64,000 nt of DNA from JALJPB01 sp963933115 (GTDB lineage: Bacteria; Pseudomonadota; Gammaproteobacteria; Enterobacterales; Alteromonadaceae): assembly GCA_963933115.1 (NCBI GenBank), contig CAWVSL010000009.1:1-64000 (forward strand), read 5' to 3'. Positions 17,798 to 27,374 of the stretch are shown here, piece by piece. The notes under the pieces are model-generated. The model had not been told where the DNA came from, made no database searches, and saw nothing but the letters and a program-made list of their open reading frames with translations. The position numbers and the translations under genes were made by a program. How positions within the stretch are numbered: position 1 is the stretch's first letter; the number at the start of each line of letters is the position of its first letter.

Positions 17798-18844
17798 CTA
17801 AGTTGTTTTCTTTGTCAAAAACATCGCATCACCGTAACTGAAAAATCGATATTTCTCTTCAACGGCGTGTTGATACGCTGCCATGATATTGTCATAGCCT
17901 GAAAAAGCACTAACAAGCATTAATAATGTCGACTCAGATAAATGAAAGTTAGTTATTAAGGCATCAATGAGTTGAAACTGGTAACCGGGGGTTATAAAAA
18001 TATCAGTATCTTGATAAAACGGTGCGAGTGCCATACCGTTTTCTTGTGCTTTTTTGGCGGCACTTTCTAACGAGCGAACAGACGTTGTGCCAACAGCGAT
18101 AACACGACCACCACTTGCTTTAGTTTTATTAATTTGTTCAACAACTTCTTTTGAAACTTCAACATATTCGGCATGCATAATATGATCGGCAATTTGTTCG
18201 ACCTTTACTGGTTGAAAAGTACCCGCGCCGACGTGTAAAGTCACAAAAGCAAAGTCGACACCTTTATCTTTGAGTGTTGATAACATCGCATCATCAAAAT
18301 GTAATCCTGCGGTAGGTGCCGCAACTGCACCTGGTTTTTCATTATAAACCGTTTGATAACGCTCGCGATCACTGTCTTCATCAGGACGGTCAATGTAAGG
18401 GGGTAATGGCATATGGCCAATATCATCTAATACTTCAAGAACTGATTGCTCACCATGAATTTTCAATTCAAAAAGGGCATTATGTCGGGCAACCATGGTC
18501 GCTTGAACTTTACCTTCAAGTAATAATTCACTGCCTACTTTAGGTGATTTACTCGCACGAATATGCGCTAAAACGCTGTGTTCATCAATTAAACGCTCAA
18601 CTAAGACTTCAACTTTACCACCTGTGGATTTTTGGCCAAACATACGGGCAGGGATAACACGAGTGTTGTTAAAAACCAATAGATCACCCGGTTGAATATG
18701 TTCAATTAAATTCAAAAAAGTACTATCGATTAGCTCGCCCGAGTTACCATTTAGGGTGAGTAAACGACTTGCCGTGCGTTCTGGTTTGGGATAACGAGCA
18801 ATAAGCTCTTCAGGTAAATCAAAAGAAAAATCATCAACACGCAT
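17798..18844 (-). CDS. queA: S-adenosylmethionine:tRNA ribosyltransferase-isomerase QueA
   Basis: 348 residues. Transfers and isomerises the ribosyl group of SAM to preQ1-tRNA to give epoxyqueuosine. Recognised from DFSFDLPEELIARYP at the start, DLLVFNNTRVIPARM near 52, the APTAGLHF motif near 176, and TNFHLSESTLLMLVSAF near 303. First gene of the queA-tgt-yajC-secD-secF cluster; promoter lies in the 239-nt gap shared with the divergent aceK. Confidence 0.97.
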   Translation of the reverse strand: MRVDDFSFDLPEELIARYPKPERTASRLLTLNGNSGELIDSTFLNLIEHIQPGDLLVFNNTRVIPARMFGQKSTGGKVEVLVERLIDEHSVLAHIRASKSPKVGSELLLEGKVQATMVARHNALFELKIHGEQSVLEVLDDIGHMPLPPYIDRPDEDSDRERYQTVYNEKPGAVAAPTAGLHFDDAMLSTLKDKGVDFAFVTLHVGAGTFQPVKVEQIADHIMHAEYVEVSKEVVEQINKTKASGGRVIAVGTTSVRSLESAAKKAQENGMALAPFYQDTDIFITPGYQFQLIDALITNFHLSESTLLMLVSAFSGYDNIMAAYQHAVEEKYRFFSYGDAMFLTKKTT

Positions 18845-19083
18845 GGCTTATATCGTCTATTTGGTTATATTTAATTAGGTAATCAGTAGAATAAAAAACG
18901 CGTTATTTTAGTGCTCTGCCAATGTAATAGCAAGTTAAAAACCACCTCAAGATTAATCGACATAAAATTGAGGATAATTAATACTGTTTATAATCAAAAT
19001 TCAGCGAAGTTTGTCTGTTAAAAGTAAGTTTTTGCCGTATGCTCAGTAATCGAGCGTTTATTGTATCTTAAAGAGAAAACCAT

Positions 19084-20826
19084 ATGAAAAACCTTGCCTT
19101 TGCTATCGCAAAAACTATTCTAAATGGTTTTGACCGTCACATTTATTTATTCAGTGAAATAACCCAATCGGCCCAACAACGATTTGAGCAGTGCCAATGG
19201 GCAGAGGTACAACTTGCTGCAAAAGCCAGAAACGACTTTTATGACTTACGTGTTGCTGAGACACTAGATGTCATTAAACAAGACTTTTTCATTACTGAAC
19301 TTAATGATGAATTATGGCAGGCAGTCAAAATAGCTTATATCGAGTTAATATCAAGCCATTTTCAACCCGAATTAGCTGAGAGTTTTTATAATTCTGTTTT
19401 TTGTCATTTGTTTGAGCGTAAGTATTACCATAACGCCTATATCTTTGTTGAAACTAGTTGCCACTTATCCCAAAGAACGCCTCCAAAAATATTTAAGCGC
19501 TACCAACCGTCAGTAAAAGGCTTGTATCAAACCATAGTCGACATTATTAATCACGACAAATTTAGCCTGCCTTATGAAGATATCAAACGTGACATTAATA
19601 CCCTTATCAAAGCCTTTCGTCAGCAAGCCCAGAAAACACGACATCAGGTAGATGACTTACAATTTGAGATGCTTAATTTTGTTTTCTACCGCAACAAAGG
19701 CGCTTATATTATTGGTCAAGTAATTTCGCCTACCGGTATAACCCCTTTCATCGTTACCGTGCTTAACAATGAAAAAGGCGGCCTATATATTGATGCGCTA
19801 TTGACGGAAGGTGAGTCAATGGCGGTTGTTTTTGGTTTTGCCCGAGCCTACTTTTTTGTTGATTGTCAGCATCCCCATGCGCTAGTCGATTTTTTGAAGG
19901 GGTTAGTCCCTAATAAAACCCGTGCCGACTTATATTCAGCCATTGGTTTTCATAAGCAAGGAAAAACCCAGTTTTATCGTGATTTCCTTCATCATTTAGA
20001 CACAAGTCATGATCAATTTATTTTAGCGGCTGGCATTAAAGGCATGGTGATGTCAGTTTTCACTTTGCCTTCTTACCCTTATGTATTTAAGATCATTAAA
20101 GATAAATTTTCCCCTAGTAAAAATATGACTAAAAAGGATGTAAAGGGAAAATATCGTTTGGTTAAGTTACACGACAGGGTCGGAAGAATGGCTGATACGA
20201 TGGAATACTCAGAGGTGGCTTTTCCTAAAAACAGGTTTTCTGAAGAGTTACTCAAAGAGCTTACTCAAGTTGCCAGCTCAATTATACGTTATGAAAATGA
20301 CTTAATCATTATTCAACATTTATACATTGAACGCCGCATGGTGCCATTAAACCTTTACCTTGCCGATGCGAGTGATGAACAACTTGATGAAGCTATTTAC
20401 GGTTATGGCAAAGCCATTAAACAATTGATTTCTGCCAATATATTCCCTGGGGATATGTTATTAAAAAACTTTGGTGTTACCCGCCATGCTAGGGTCATTT
20501 TTTATGATTACGATGAAATAACTTATATGAACGAGGTTAATTTCAGGGTCAAACCTATTGCCATAACAGAAGAGCAGATATATGCAGCTGAACCTTGGTA
20601 TTCTGTTGATCCCGGCGATATGTTCCCTGAAGAACTGTCCACTTTTGCTTTAGCAAACCCTAGATATAAAGCGGCATTTATTAAGCATCACCCTGAATTA
20701 CTCGAAGCGGCTTTTTGGCAACAATGTCAAAAAAATGTAGCCAACGGTATCGTAGAAGATGTTTTCCCCTACCCTGATAATATGAGGTTTTGTCATTTAC
20801 GAAAGGATAGCAATAATACTCAGTAG
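19084..20826 (+). CDS. aceK: Isocitrate dehydrogenase kinase/phosphatase
   Basis: 580 residues (578 in Escherichia coli). Phosphorylates or dephosphorylates isocitrate dehydrogenase to switch carbon between the TCA cycle and the glyoxylate bypass. N-terminal regulatory half (ILNGFDRHIYLFSEIT) and a C-terminal protein-kinase-like half with the ATP-binding YPYVFKIIKDKFSPSKN near 330. Later GDMLLKNFGVTRHARVIFYDYDEI near 452 carries the catalytic and metal-binding residues. Here it stands alone, away from aceBA. GAGAAAACC precedes the start. Confidence 0.97.
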   Translation: MKNLAFAIAKTILNGFDRHIYLFSEITQSAQQRFEQCQWAEVQLAAKARNDFYDLRVAETLDVIKQDFFITELNDELWQAVKIAYIELISSHFQPELAESFYNSVFCHLFERKYYHNAYIFVETSCHLSQRTPPKIFKRYQPSVKGLYQTIVDIINHDKFSLPYEDIKRDINTLIKAFRQQAQKTRHQVDDLQFEMLNFVFYRNKGAYIIGQVISPTGITPFIVTVLNNEKGGLYIDALLTEGESMAVVFGFARAYFFVDCQHPHALVDFLKGLVPNKTRADLYSAIGFHKQGKTQFYRDFLHHLDTSHDQFILAAGIKGMVMSVFTLPSYPYVFKIIKDKFSPSKNMTKKDVKGKYRLVKLHDRVGRMADTMEYSEVAFPKNRFSEELLKELTQVASSIIRYENDLIIIQHLYIERRMVPLNLYLADASDEQLDEAIYGYGKAIKQLISANIFPGDMLLKNFGVTRHARVIFYDYDEITYMNEVNFRVKPIAITEEQIYAAEPWYSVDPGDMFPEELSTFALANPRYKAAFIKHHPELLEAAFWQQCQKNVANGIVEDVFPYPDNMRFCHLRKDSNNTQ

Positions 20827-20916
20827 ATATAAAGTCCTCTAAAGCAGTGATACTGCTCTAGAAAATGGTGGATTGTCGAATATTCGAGCAAACAAACATT
20901 ATTTTGCAAATTCCAC

Positions 20917-20944
20917 TTTACCTTTTTACTGCCATGAGTATAAT
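20917..20944 (+). promoter_or_regulatory. Promoter of tRNA-Trp
   Basis: TTTACC at 20917-20922 and a perfect TATAAT at 20939-20944 are separated by 16 nt. A start near 20951 would leave only a short 5' leader before the tRNA. Confidence 0.65.
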
Positions 20945-20958
20945 GCTTCACCTGTTGC

Positions 20959-21035
20959 AGGGGTGTAGTTCCAATTGGTAGAACAGCGGTCTCCAAAACC
21001 GACGGTTGGGAGTTCGAATCTCTCCACCCCTGCCA
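20959..21035 (+). tRNA. tRNA-Trp, anticodon CCA
   Basis: Cloverleaf of 77 nt with encoded CCA end. Acceptor AGGGGTG pairs with CACCCCT, discriminator G. The anticodon stem CGGTC/GACGG-side encloses loop TCCAAAA with anticodon CCA. The T arm contains GTTCGAATC. The sequence is close to Escherichia coli tRNA-Trp, with one extra C in the D loop. A T7 run follows immediately. It is an isolated tRNA, not part of a cluster. Confidence 0.97.
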
Positions 21036-21146
21036 GTTTTTTTATTCCAATATTATCTTCTCATTTTATTCTATGCGTTATTCTTTAATTCTGTCATCAT
21101 GTCAATGACAAACACACCAACACTTAATAAAAATTTTTAGCTCATT

Positions 21147-21539
21147 ATGACCATCAGCAAACGACAATTTGAATTACTTCATGCTATGAATATTCCATTA
21201 TGGGTTTCAAAGCCGTCTAATACTGTGCCGCTAGCAAAAACGAATAATGAAAAAGCAAACGGAAATGGTGTCATAGATTTAGCTACACTTGTTGGTCATC
21301 AGTTATTTAATGACATTTTAATTACCATGGGTTTATCATCAACTCATGCTGTTCTAGATGCTAATCATAAGAATAGTGTGCAGGTCGGTGAAATATATTG
21401 GCAGTTTTCTGATAAAGACATAATAGATTTTAACAATAACCAGTTAATTATCCCTAGCCTTCAACAGTTAGAAACGTCACCACGACTTAAACGTCAATTG
21501 TGGCAACTAATAATCGATAAAGAATTAATATGTCCTTAA
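21147..21539 (+). CDS. holD: DNA polymerase III psi subunit (HolD)
   Basis: 130 residues. Psi links the clamp-loader to chi and so to SSB. Sequence conservation is low in this family; I rely on the N-terminal SKRQFELLHAMNIPLWV (like Escherichia coli RDWQLQQLGITQW), the IYWQF core and LKRQLWQLI at the C-terminus, the length, and the location overlapping rimI by 10 nt, as in enterobacteria. The N-terminal peptide is what binds the clamp loader. Confidence 0.85.
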   Translation: MTISKRQFELLHAMNIPLWVSKPSNTVPLAKTNNEKANGNGVIDLATLVGHQLFNDILITMGLSSTHAVLDANHKNSVQVGEIYWQFSDKDIIDFNNNQLIIPSLQQLETSPRLKRQLWQLIIDKELICP

Positions 21540-21982
21540 ATATTCACCCAATAAACATCGCTGATGTTGAAAGCCTTATGCCAATAGAAACGGCATGTCA
21601 CTCTCATCCCTGGAGTGAAAAAACTTTTATCAGTTGTATTGGTGGTCGTTATTTTGGTCAATATATTAAAAATCATAAAGCTGAAGTTACTGGTTTTTAT
21701 ATTGGCGAACATATCGCTGGTGAAGGAACATTAATGGATATTTGTGTCATACCAGATGAGCAAGGGAATGGCTTTGGTAAAACTTTATTGCTTGAGTTTT
21801 TTAAACAATGTCATCAATTACAGTTAACCAAAATTCATTTAGAAGTTCGTGCAAAAAACATCAGTGCTCAAATGCTTTATATCAACCAGGGTTTCACTGA
21901 AACGGCACGTCGCACTGGCTATTATCCTAGTGCTAGTGGCTTTGGTTATGAAGATGCTATTGTGATGATTAAAAAACTATAA
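21530..21982 (+). CDS. rimI: Ribosomal protein bS18-alanine N-acetyltransferase
   Basis: 150-residue GNAT enzyme that acetylates the N-terminal Ala of ribosomal protein S18. The acetyl-CoA loop is VIPDEQGNGFGKTLL near 77-90, preceded by LMDICV; IHLEVRAKNISAQMLYINQGF is the RimI C-terminal signature. Translationally coupled to holD through a 10-nt overlap. Confidence 0.95.
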   Translation: MSLNIHPINIADVESLMPIETACHSHPWSEKTFISCIGGRYFGQYIKNHKAEVTGFYIGEHIAGEGTLMDICVIPDEQGNGFGKTLLLEFFKQCHQLQLTKIHLEVRAKNISAQMLYINQGFTETARRTGYYPSASGFGYEDAIVMIKKL

Positions 21983-22220
21983 AACGTTGACAAAGTCGAC
22001 GACAAAATCAAACACAAACGTCTAATACCCTAACAATCAATATTCACCTGTCGCTAAAGTTATTTTTTATGATTGAATTTAATCTCTTCAATCTCAAAAT
22101 TATTGCTTTTAGGTACTTAGCTATCGGACGATGACTCTTAACCAATAACGAATTTAAAACTATTTTATTTTTTAACTTTTAATTATCCCCTATTACATTA
22201 CTTTTACTTCGAAATTTCGC

Positions 22221-22226
22221 TATAAT
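22221..22226 (+). promoter_or_regulatory. Likely -10 box for prfC
   Basis: TATAAT about 55 nt upstream of the prfC start. The matching -35 position (TTACTT, 22198-22203) is weak, so only the -10 box is well supported. Confidence 0.5.
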
Positions 22227-22280
22227 ATCGCGCACTTAAATATCTCAATATCCTTTATTTTTTTTTAGCAGGTAACTTGC

Positions 22281-23861
22281 ATGTCTGTACAACAGCAGGA
22301 AGTCAACTTACGTCGAACTTTCGCCATCATTTCGCATCCCGATGCGGGTAAAACCACGATCACAGAAAAAGTATTACTTTTTGGTCAAGCTTTACAAAAA
22401 GCCGGTACAGTAAAAGGTAAAAAATCTGGCCAACACGCCAAGTCTGACTGGATGGAGATGGAAAAAGAACGTGGCATTTCTATTACCACTTCAGTTATGC
22501 AATTTCCTTACGATGGTTGTTTGGTTAATTTACTTGATACACCTGGCCATGAAGACTTCTCAGAAGATACTTATCGCACATTAACAGCAGTAGACTCTTG
22601 TTTGATGGTCATTGATGTTGCTAAAGGGGTCGAAGCTCGTACCGTTAAGTTAATGGAAGTTACCCGTTTGCGGGATACGCCTATTATTACTTTTATGAAT
22701 AAAATGGATCGTGATGTTCGCAACCCTATTGAAGTAATGGATGAAGTAGAGGATGTCTTAAACATAAAGTGCGCGCCCATTACCTGGCCCATAGGTATGG
22801 GTAAAGAATTCAAGGGTGTTTATAATATTTTAACTGATGAAATATATTTATATCAATCAGGCTTAGGACACACCATTCAAGAAAAGCGTGTTATTAAAGG
22901 GTTAGACAATCCTGCTCTTGATGAAGCGATTGGCCCTTTTGCAGAAGATTTTCGTGAAGAAATGGAGTTAGTGATTGGCGCTGCTCATGAATTTGATTTA
23001 GAAGACTTTTTAAAGGGTGACCTGACCCCAGTATTTTTTGGTACCGCTTTAGGAAATTTTGGTGTCGATCATATGCTTAATGGCTTAACAAAATGGGCAC
23101 CAAAACCTTTACCTAGATTAACTGATACCCGCAATGTTGATGCGAATGAAGAAAAGTTCTCTGGTTTTATTTTTAAAATTCAAGCCAACATGGACCCTAA
23201 ACATAGGGATAGAATTGCCTTTATGCGTATTTGCTCAGGTAAATATGAAAAAGGCATGAAAATGCGCCAAGTACGTATTAAAAAAGATGTCAGAATTGCT
23301 GATGCTGTTACCTTTATGGCTGGCGATCGAGCCCAAGTTGAAGAAGCTTATGCTGGTGATATTATTGGTTTACATAACCATGGTAGCATTCAAATCGGTG
23401 ATACTTTCACCGCTGGCGAAATGATGAAATTTAGTGGCATTCCTAACTTTGCACCAGAAATGTTCCGTCGTATTCGACTACGCGATCCATTAAAAGCGAA
23501 ACAGTTACAAAAAGGCTTAATACAATTATCTGAAGAAGGTGCCGTACAAGTATTCCGGCCACTGATTAACAACGATATGATCGTTGGCGCCGTCGGCGTG
23601 CTTCAATTTGAAGTTGTGGTACAACGATTAAAGTCTGAGTACAAAGTTGATGCGATTTATGAACCCATTAGTGTTGCCACCGCGAGATGGTGTACATGTG
23701 ATGATGAACGAACGTTAGAACAGTTCAGAAAAAAAGCAGGCGATAATTTAGCCTTAGATGGTGGCAATAATTTAACCTATATAGCACCCACTATGGTGAA
23801 TTTATCCTTAGCGTTAGAACGTTATCCTGATATTGAGTTTCGTTCTACCCGAGAACACTAA
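22281..23861 (+). CDS. prfC: Peptide chain release factor 3
   Basis: 526 residues (529 in Escherichia coli). GTPase that recycles RF1/RF2 after termination. G1 is SHPDAGKTT near residue 18, followed by the switch region with KERGISITTSVMQF, G3 DTPGHEDFSEDTYRTL near 87, and G4 NKMD near 142. The sequence after G3 is RF3-specific and excludes EF-G. Own promoter upstream; a short GC hairpin with T5 follows. Confidence 0.97.
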   Translation: MSVQQQEVNLRRTFAIISHPDAGKTTITEKVLLFGQALQKAGTVKGKKSGQHAKSDWMEMEKERGISITTSVMQFPYDGCLVNLLDTPGHEDFSEDTYRTLTAVDSCLMVIDVAKGVEARTVKLMEVTRLRDTPIITFMNKMDRDVRNPIEVMDEVEDVLNIKCAPITWPIGMGKEFKGVYNILTDEIYLYQSGLGHTIQEKRVIKGLDNPALDEAIGPFAEDFREEMELVIGAAHEFDLEDFLKGDLTPVFFGTALGNFGVDHMLNGLTKWAPKPLPRLTDTRNVDANEEKFSGFIFKIQANMDPKHRDRIAFMRICSGKYEKGMKMRQVRIKKDVRIADAVTFMAGDRAQVEEAYAGDIIGLHNHGSIQIGDTFTAGEMMKFSGIPNFAPEMFRRIRLRDPLKAKQLQKGLIQLSEEGAVQVFRPLINNDMIVGAVGVLQFEVVVQRLKSEYKVDAIYEPISVATARWCTCDDERTLEQFRKKAGDNLALDGGNNLTYIAPTMVNLSLALERYPDIEFRSTREH

Positions 23862-23868
23862 TTTTAAT

Positions 23869-23884
23869 GCCCATAGGGCTTTTT
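23869..23884 (+). terminator. Small terminator after prfC
   Basis: GCCC, loop ATA, GGGC and then five T residues, directly after the prfC stop codon. The stem is only 4 bp, so strength is doubtful. Confidence 0.45.
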
Positions 23885-23964
23885 ACCTAAGCAGCATTAA
23901 TAAAACTGACATTGAATTAGCAGCACAGTAATAATTTCTATTAAGAAATAACCAAGAGATTGAA

Positions 23965-25704
23965 ATGAATATTAAACAGATTTTAAGTGACAAAGTAAGT
24001 GCAGCTATGGTTGCTGCAGGTTTACCCGAAGGGACTAACCCTGCAGTTAGCCTTGCTACCCGCACAGGTTTTGGCGATTACCAGGCCAACGGTGTCATGG
24101 GCGCAGCTAAAAAACTTAAAACTAACCCAAGAGAATTAGCAACTAAAGTAGTTGATAATCTACAGTTAGCCGGTATTGCTAGCCATGTTGAACTTGCTGG
24201 CCCTGGTTTTATTAATATTCATTTAAATGAACAATGGTTGAGTAGCCAACTTAATAACATTACCAATGATGCCCGTATTGGCGTCTCTCAACGTGAAACA
24301 CCTCAAACCGTTGTCGTTGATTATTCAGCGCCCAACCTAGCAAAAGAAATGCATGTAGGTCATCTGCGTTCAACCATTATTGGTGATGCCGTTGTCCGAG
24401 CACTTGAATTTAGAGGTGATAAGGTTATTCGTCAAAATCACATGGGTGATTGGGGCACACAATTTGGTATGTTAATCGCGCATTTAAGCGATAAACTTGC
24501 CAGTGATGAAGTGGCTGAAACAGCGCTAAGTGATTTAGAAAATTTTTATCGTGAAGCTAAAATTCGTTTCGATAATGAAGAAGGCTTTGCTGATAGAGCC
24601 CGTGCCGACGTAGTAAAACTACAAAGTGGTGATGCAGATTCTGCTAAATTATGGCAGCAGTTTATTGATATTTCGATCACCCACAGTGAAGAGATTTATC
24701 AAAAACTCAATGTATCACTCACTCGCAACGATATTATGGGTGAAAGTGCTTACAATACCGATTTATCAAACGTGATTGATGAGTTAATGGCTAAAGAAAT
24801 TGCTGTTGAAGATCAAGGCGCAAAAGTTGTTTTTATTGACGAAATGGCCAATAAAGAGGGTGAGCCTTCGGTATTTATCGTTCAAAAATCAGGTGGTGGT
24901 TTTTTATATGCCACCACTGACTTATCGGCATGTCGCTATCGTAGTAATGAATTAAAGGCCGATCGCATCATTATATTTACCGATGCTCGTCAATCGTTAC
25001 ACTTTAAACAAGTAGAGGTTGTTTCACGTAATGCTGGTTTTTTGCCTGACAATGTTGCTTATCAGCACTGTCCTTTTGGCATGATGATGGGTAATGATGG
25101 CAAACCTTTTAAAACCCGTACCGGTGGCACCATTAAATTAGCCGCATTACTCGATGAAGCCATTATTAGAGCTAGTGATGTTATTCGCGAAAAAAACCCT
25201 GATTACAACGAAGAAAAATTGGCAGAGATTGCCAGCAAAGTTGGTATTGGTGCTGTTAAGTTTGCTGACTTATCAAAAAACAGAACGAGTGACTACATTT
25301 TCAATTGGAAAACCATGTTGAGCTTTGAGGGCGCTACTGCCCCTTATTTACAATATGCTTATTCACGCATTCAATCGATATCTAGCAAAGCGCTTGTTGA
25401 TGAATCAGCGGTAAAAGCAATAATAAAAATTATTGAACCACAAGAAAAAGCCTTAGCCTTAAAGATATTGCAACTTGAAGATGTCATTGATGCGGTCATC
25501 AGTGAATGTACACCCAACCTGTTATGTAATTATCTTTATGAATTAGCGAGCCTTTATATGAGCTTTTATGAAGCCTGTCCTATTCTTAAAGAAGGGATTG
25601 ACGTGGAAGTAAAAAATTCACGTTTGGCGTTAGGGCAAATAATTGCTAAGACCTTAAAACAAGGCTTGGATGTATTAGGCATTGAGGTTATGGACCGTAT
25701 GTAG
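23965..25704 (+). CDS. argS: Arginyl-tRNA synthetase
   Basis: 579-residue class I synthetase charging tRNA-Arg. The HIGH-like motif is in APNLAKEMHVGHLRS near 120-134, and the KMSKS-like position falls in the GNDGKPFKTRTGG region near 378, as is usual for ArgRS. N-terminal tRNA-binding domain (Add-1) and C-terminal DALR anticodon-binding domain (FEGATAPYLQYAYSRIQSI onward) are present. Monocistronic. Confidence 0.97.
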   Translation: MNIKQILSDKVSAAMVAAGLPEGTNPAVSLATRTGFGDYQANGVMGAAKKLKTNPRELATKVVDNLQLAGIASHVELAGPGFINIHLNEQWLSSQLNNITNDARIGVSQRETPQTVVVDYSAPNLAKEMHVGHLRSTIIGDAVVRALEFRGDKVIRQNHMGDWGTQFGMLIAHLSDKLASDEVAETALSDLENFYREAKIRFDNEEGFADRARADVVKLQSGDADSAKLWQQFIDISITHSEEIYQKLNVSLTRNDIMGESAYNTDLSNVIDELMAKEIAVEDQGAKVVFIDEMANKEGEPSVFIVQKSGGGFLYATTDLSACRYRSNELKADRIIIFTDARQSLHFKQVEVVSRNAGFLPDNVAYQHCPFGMMMGNDGKPFKTRTGGTIKLAALLDEAIIRASDVIREKNPDYNEEKLAEIASKVGIGAVKFADLSKNRTSDYIFNWKTMLSFEGATAPYLQYAYSRIQSISSKALVDESAVKAIIKIIEPQEKALALKILQLEDVIDAVISECTPNLLCNYLYELASLYMSFYEACPILKEGIDVEVKNSRLALGQIIAKTLKQGLDVLGIEVMDRM

Positions 25705-25730
25705 AACCTCTACATAGCTTTTTACTCAGG

Positions 25731-25770
25731 CCACTGCCAACTGATTTTCATCAGTAGTGGTTTGGGTTTT
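25731..25770 (+). terminator. Probable terminator after argS
   Basis: CCAC...GTGG with an inner ACTGA/TCAGT stem, then TTTGGGTTTT. It starts 27 nt after the argS stop, in the gap before the tatD-like gene. Confidence 0.55.
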
Positions 25771-25797
25771 GTCTAAATATCTCGAGAAGGAGGCTTA

Positions 25798-26613
25798 ATG
25801 AATTTTACTGATAGTCATTGCCATTTAGACTTTGATGCGTTTTCCAACGAGCGTCCTCAACTAATAAGTCAATGTGCAAGTGCAAATATCCACCAAATCA
25901 TTATCCCTGCTACCCATCCAGCTAATTGGCAAACAGTGCTCAATTTAGCGAGCAAAGAAAACTATCACGGCTGTAATCTATTTGCTTGTTTAGGTATTCA
26001 TCCTTGGTTTTTAGAAGGTTTAACGATCGCGCATCTTGATGATTTAGCTCGCGCTGTTGAGCAAAGCACAGGGCCGAGTATTGAAAATAAAAGTAAAAAA
26101 ATCATTGCCATTGGCGAAGCAGGAATAGATGGCGGTATTGCTAAACAGCAGGATAACCTTAACCAGCAAATCATGTTCTTTAATTATCAATTAGCGCTTG
26201 CTAAGCAATATCAATTACCTGTGATTGTCCATCATCGTCAATCTCATCACTATATTATTCCATTACTTAAAAAGGCAAAATTAACAGCGGGTGGCGTAAT
26301 ACATGCTTTTTCAGGCAGTTACCAGCAGGCAAAAGAATATATTGATTTAGGCTTTAAACTAGGGGTGGGTGGGACGATCACATACCCAAGAGCGAAAAAA
26401 ACTATTAATACAATCAGCCGCTTACCATTATCAAGTTTAGTTTTAGAAACGGATGCGCCATCAATGCCGTTATACGGCAAACAAGGAAAAATAAATTCAC
26501 CATTGGCATTAATCGCTGTATTTGAAACATTGGTTGAAATACGCAAAGAAGAAAGAGAAATAATTGCTCAGCAAGTAGAGGCTAATGTCAGTCAGCTATT
26601 TCATTTACCTTAA
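25798..26613 (+). CDS. TatD-family metal-dependent hydrolase, YjjV-like
   Basis: 271 residues. TIM-barrel TatD nuclease family: metal ligands in TDSHCHLDFDAF (HxH at residues 7-9), IAIGEAGID near 100, VIVHHRQSH near 142, VIHAFSG near 167 and LETDAPSMP near 220. The usual GEIGLD reads GEAGID here. YjjV-type members act as deoxyribonucleases. A GAAGGAGG site lies 7 nt upstream. It converges on the smp/ahpA gene. Confidence 0.9.
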   Translation: MNFTDSHCHLDFDAFSNERPQLISQCASANIHQIIIPATHPANWQTVLNLASKENYHGCNLFACLGIHPWFLEGLTIAHLDDLARAVEQSTGPSIENKSKKIIAIGEAGIDGGIAKQQDNLNQQIMFFNYQLALAKQYQLPVIVHHRQSHHYIIPLLKKAKLTAGGVIHAFSGSYQQAKEYIDLGFKLGVGGTITYPRAKKTINTISRLPLSSLVLETDAPSMPLYGKQGKINSPLALIAVFETLVEIRKEEREIIAQQVEANVSQLFHLP

Positions 26614-26629
26614 CTATTTAGCTTACCCT

Positions 26630-27253
26630 TTAACTTTTTTTTTGTGGAATGCGATAACCCTGTCGACTAAAACGATTAAAACCTCGAGTTAAAAGAAAAC
26701 CAACTAAACCCGCTAAAACCAACATTAACCGTAACAATTGCTGACGTTGATTACTGGCTTCATTAAGCGCTTCACTCAACTGGCCTTTTTCGATAGTAAA
26801 TCGCAAGTAGCCTAATAAATTATCTGATCTAATTTCTTGCACAAAAGGGACAAACTTAGCACTACTATTGCCTTTATAAGGCGAAATACCGTAGAGATCA
26901 TTAATGGAATCAGATTCGAAGTTTTCTGATGAAGAAAAAAATAACACTTGGCCTGTGTCATCGTATAAATGCACCGACTTAACAAATTTCATTTTAGCGA
27001 GTTCATCAACCGTTTGTTGAATTAATTCATTTTCAGAATTATCCATCAGAATTTGTAAACCACTGCTCGCTTGATTGAGATATTGATTACTAACATCATT
27101 AAAATGATCAGTAATTAACGCTCTATCATTAACGCCACCTGCTATCCACATATTCATTAGTAAAATAATAAAGACAATCGCTATAGCTAATTGCATTATT
27201 TTATTATAAATGGATGATGTTTTAAGGTATAAAGAGGTTTCAGATTGCTTCAT
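26630..27253 (-). CDS. Membrane protein of the Smp/YtjB (AhpA) family
   Basis: Bitopic inner-membrane protein. With the start at 27253 (MKQSETSLYL, 207 residues) it has a short cytoplasmic N-terminus, a transmembrane helix (about 18-36), a periplasmic domain (VKSVHLYDDTGQVLFFSS) and a second helix near the end (LRLMLVLAGLVGFLLTRGFNRFSRQGY). The ORF opens upstream to 27355, but that extension looks noncoding. The family sits divergently next to serB in enterobacteria and Vibrionales, as here. Function remains poorly defined. Confidence 0.85.
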   Translation of the reverse strand: MKQSETSLYLKTSSIYNKIMQLAIAIVFIILLMNMWIAGGVNDRALITDHFNDVSNQYLNQASSGLQILMDNSENELIQQTVDELAKMKFVKSVHLYDDTGQVLFFSSSENFESDSINDLYGISPYKGNSSAKFVPFVQEIRSDNLLGYLRFTIEKGQLSEALNEASNQRQQLLRLMLVLAGLVGFLLTRGFNRFSRQGYRIPQKKS

Positions 27254-27374
27254 AAACACTTTATAATATCGTAAAAATGATATTATACTATAGATTGCTT
27301 GAAATGTGTGATGAGTAAATTGTTGCTTTAATTCACTTATCAATACTAAATACAACTAAGAACAGAGGCTTACA

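Noticed and set aside
20827..20880. Hairpin after aceK (CTAAAGCAG/CTGCTCTAG) as terminator
   Set aside because: One mismatch in the stem and no T tract; too weak to call.
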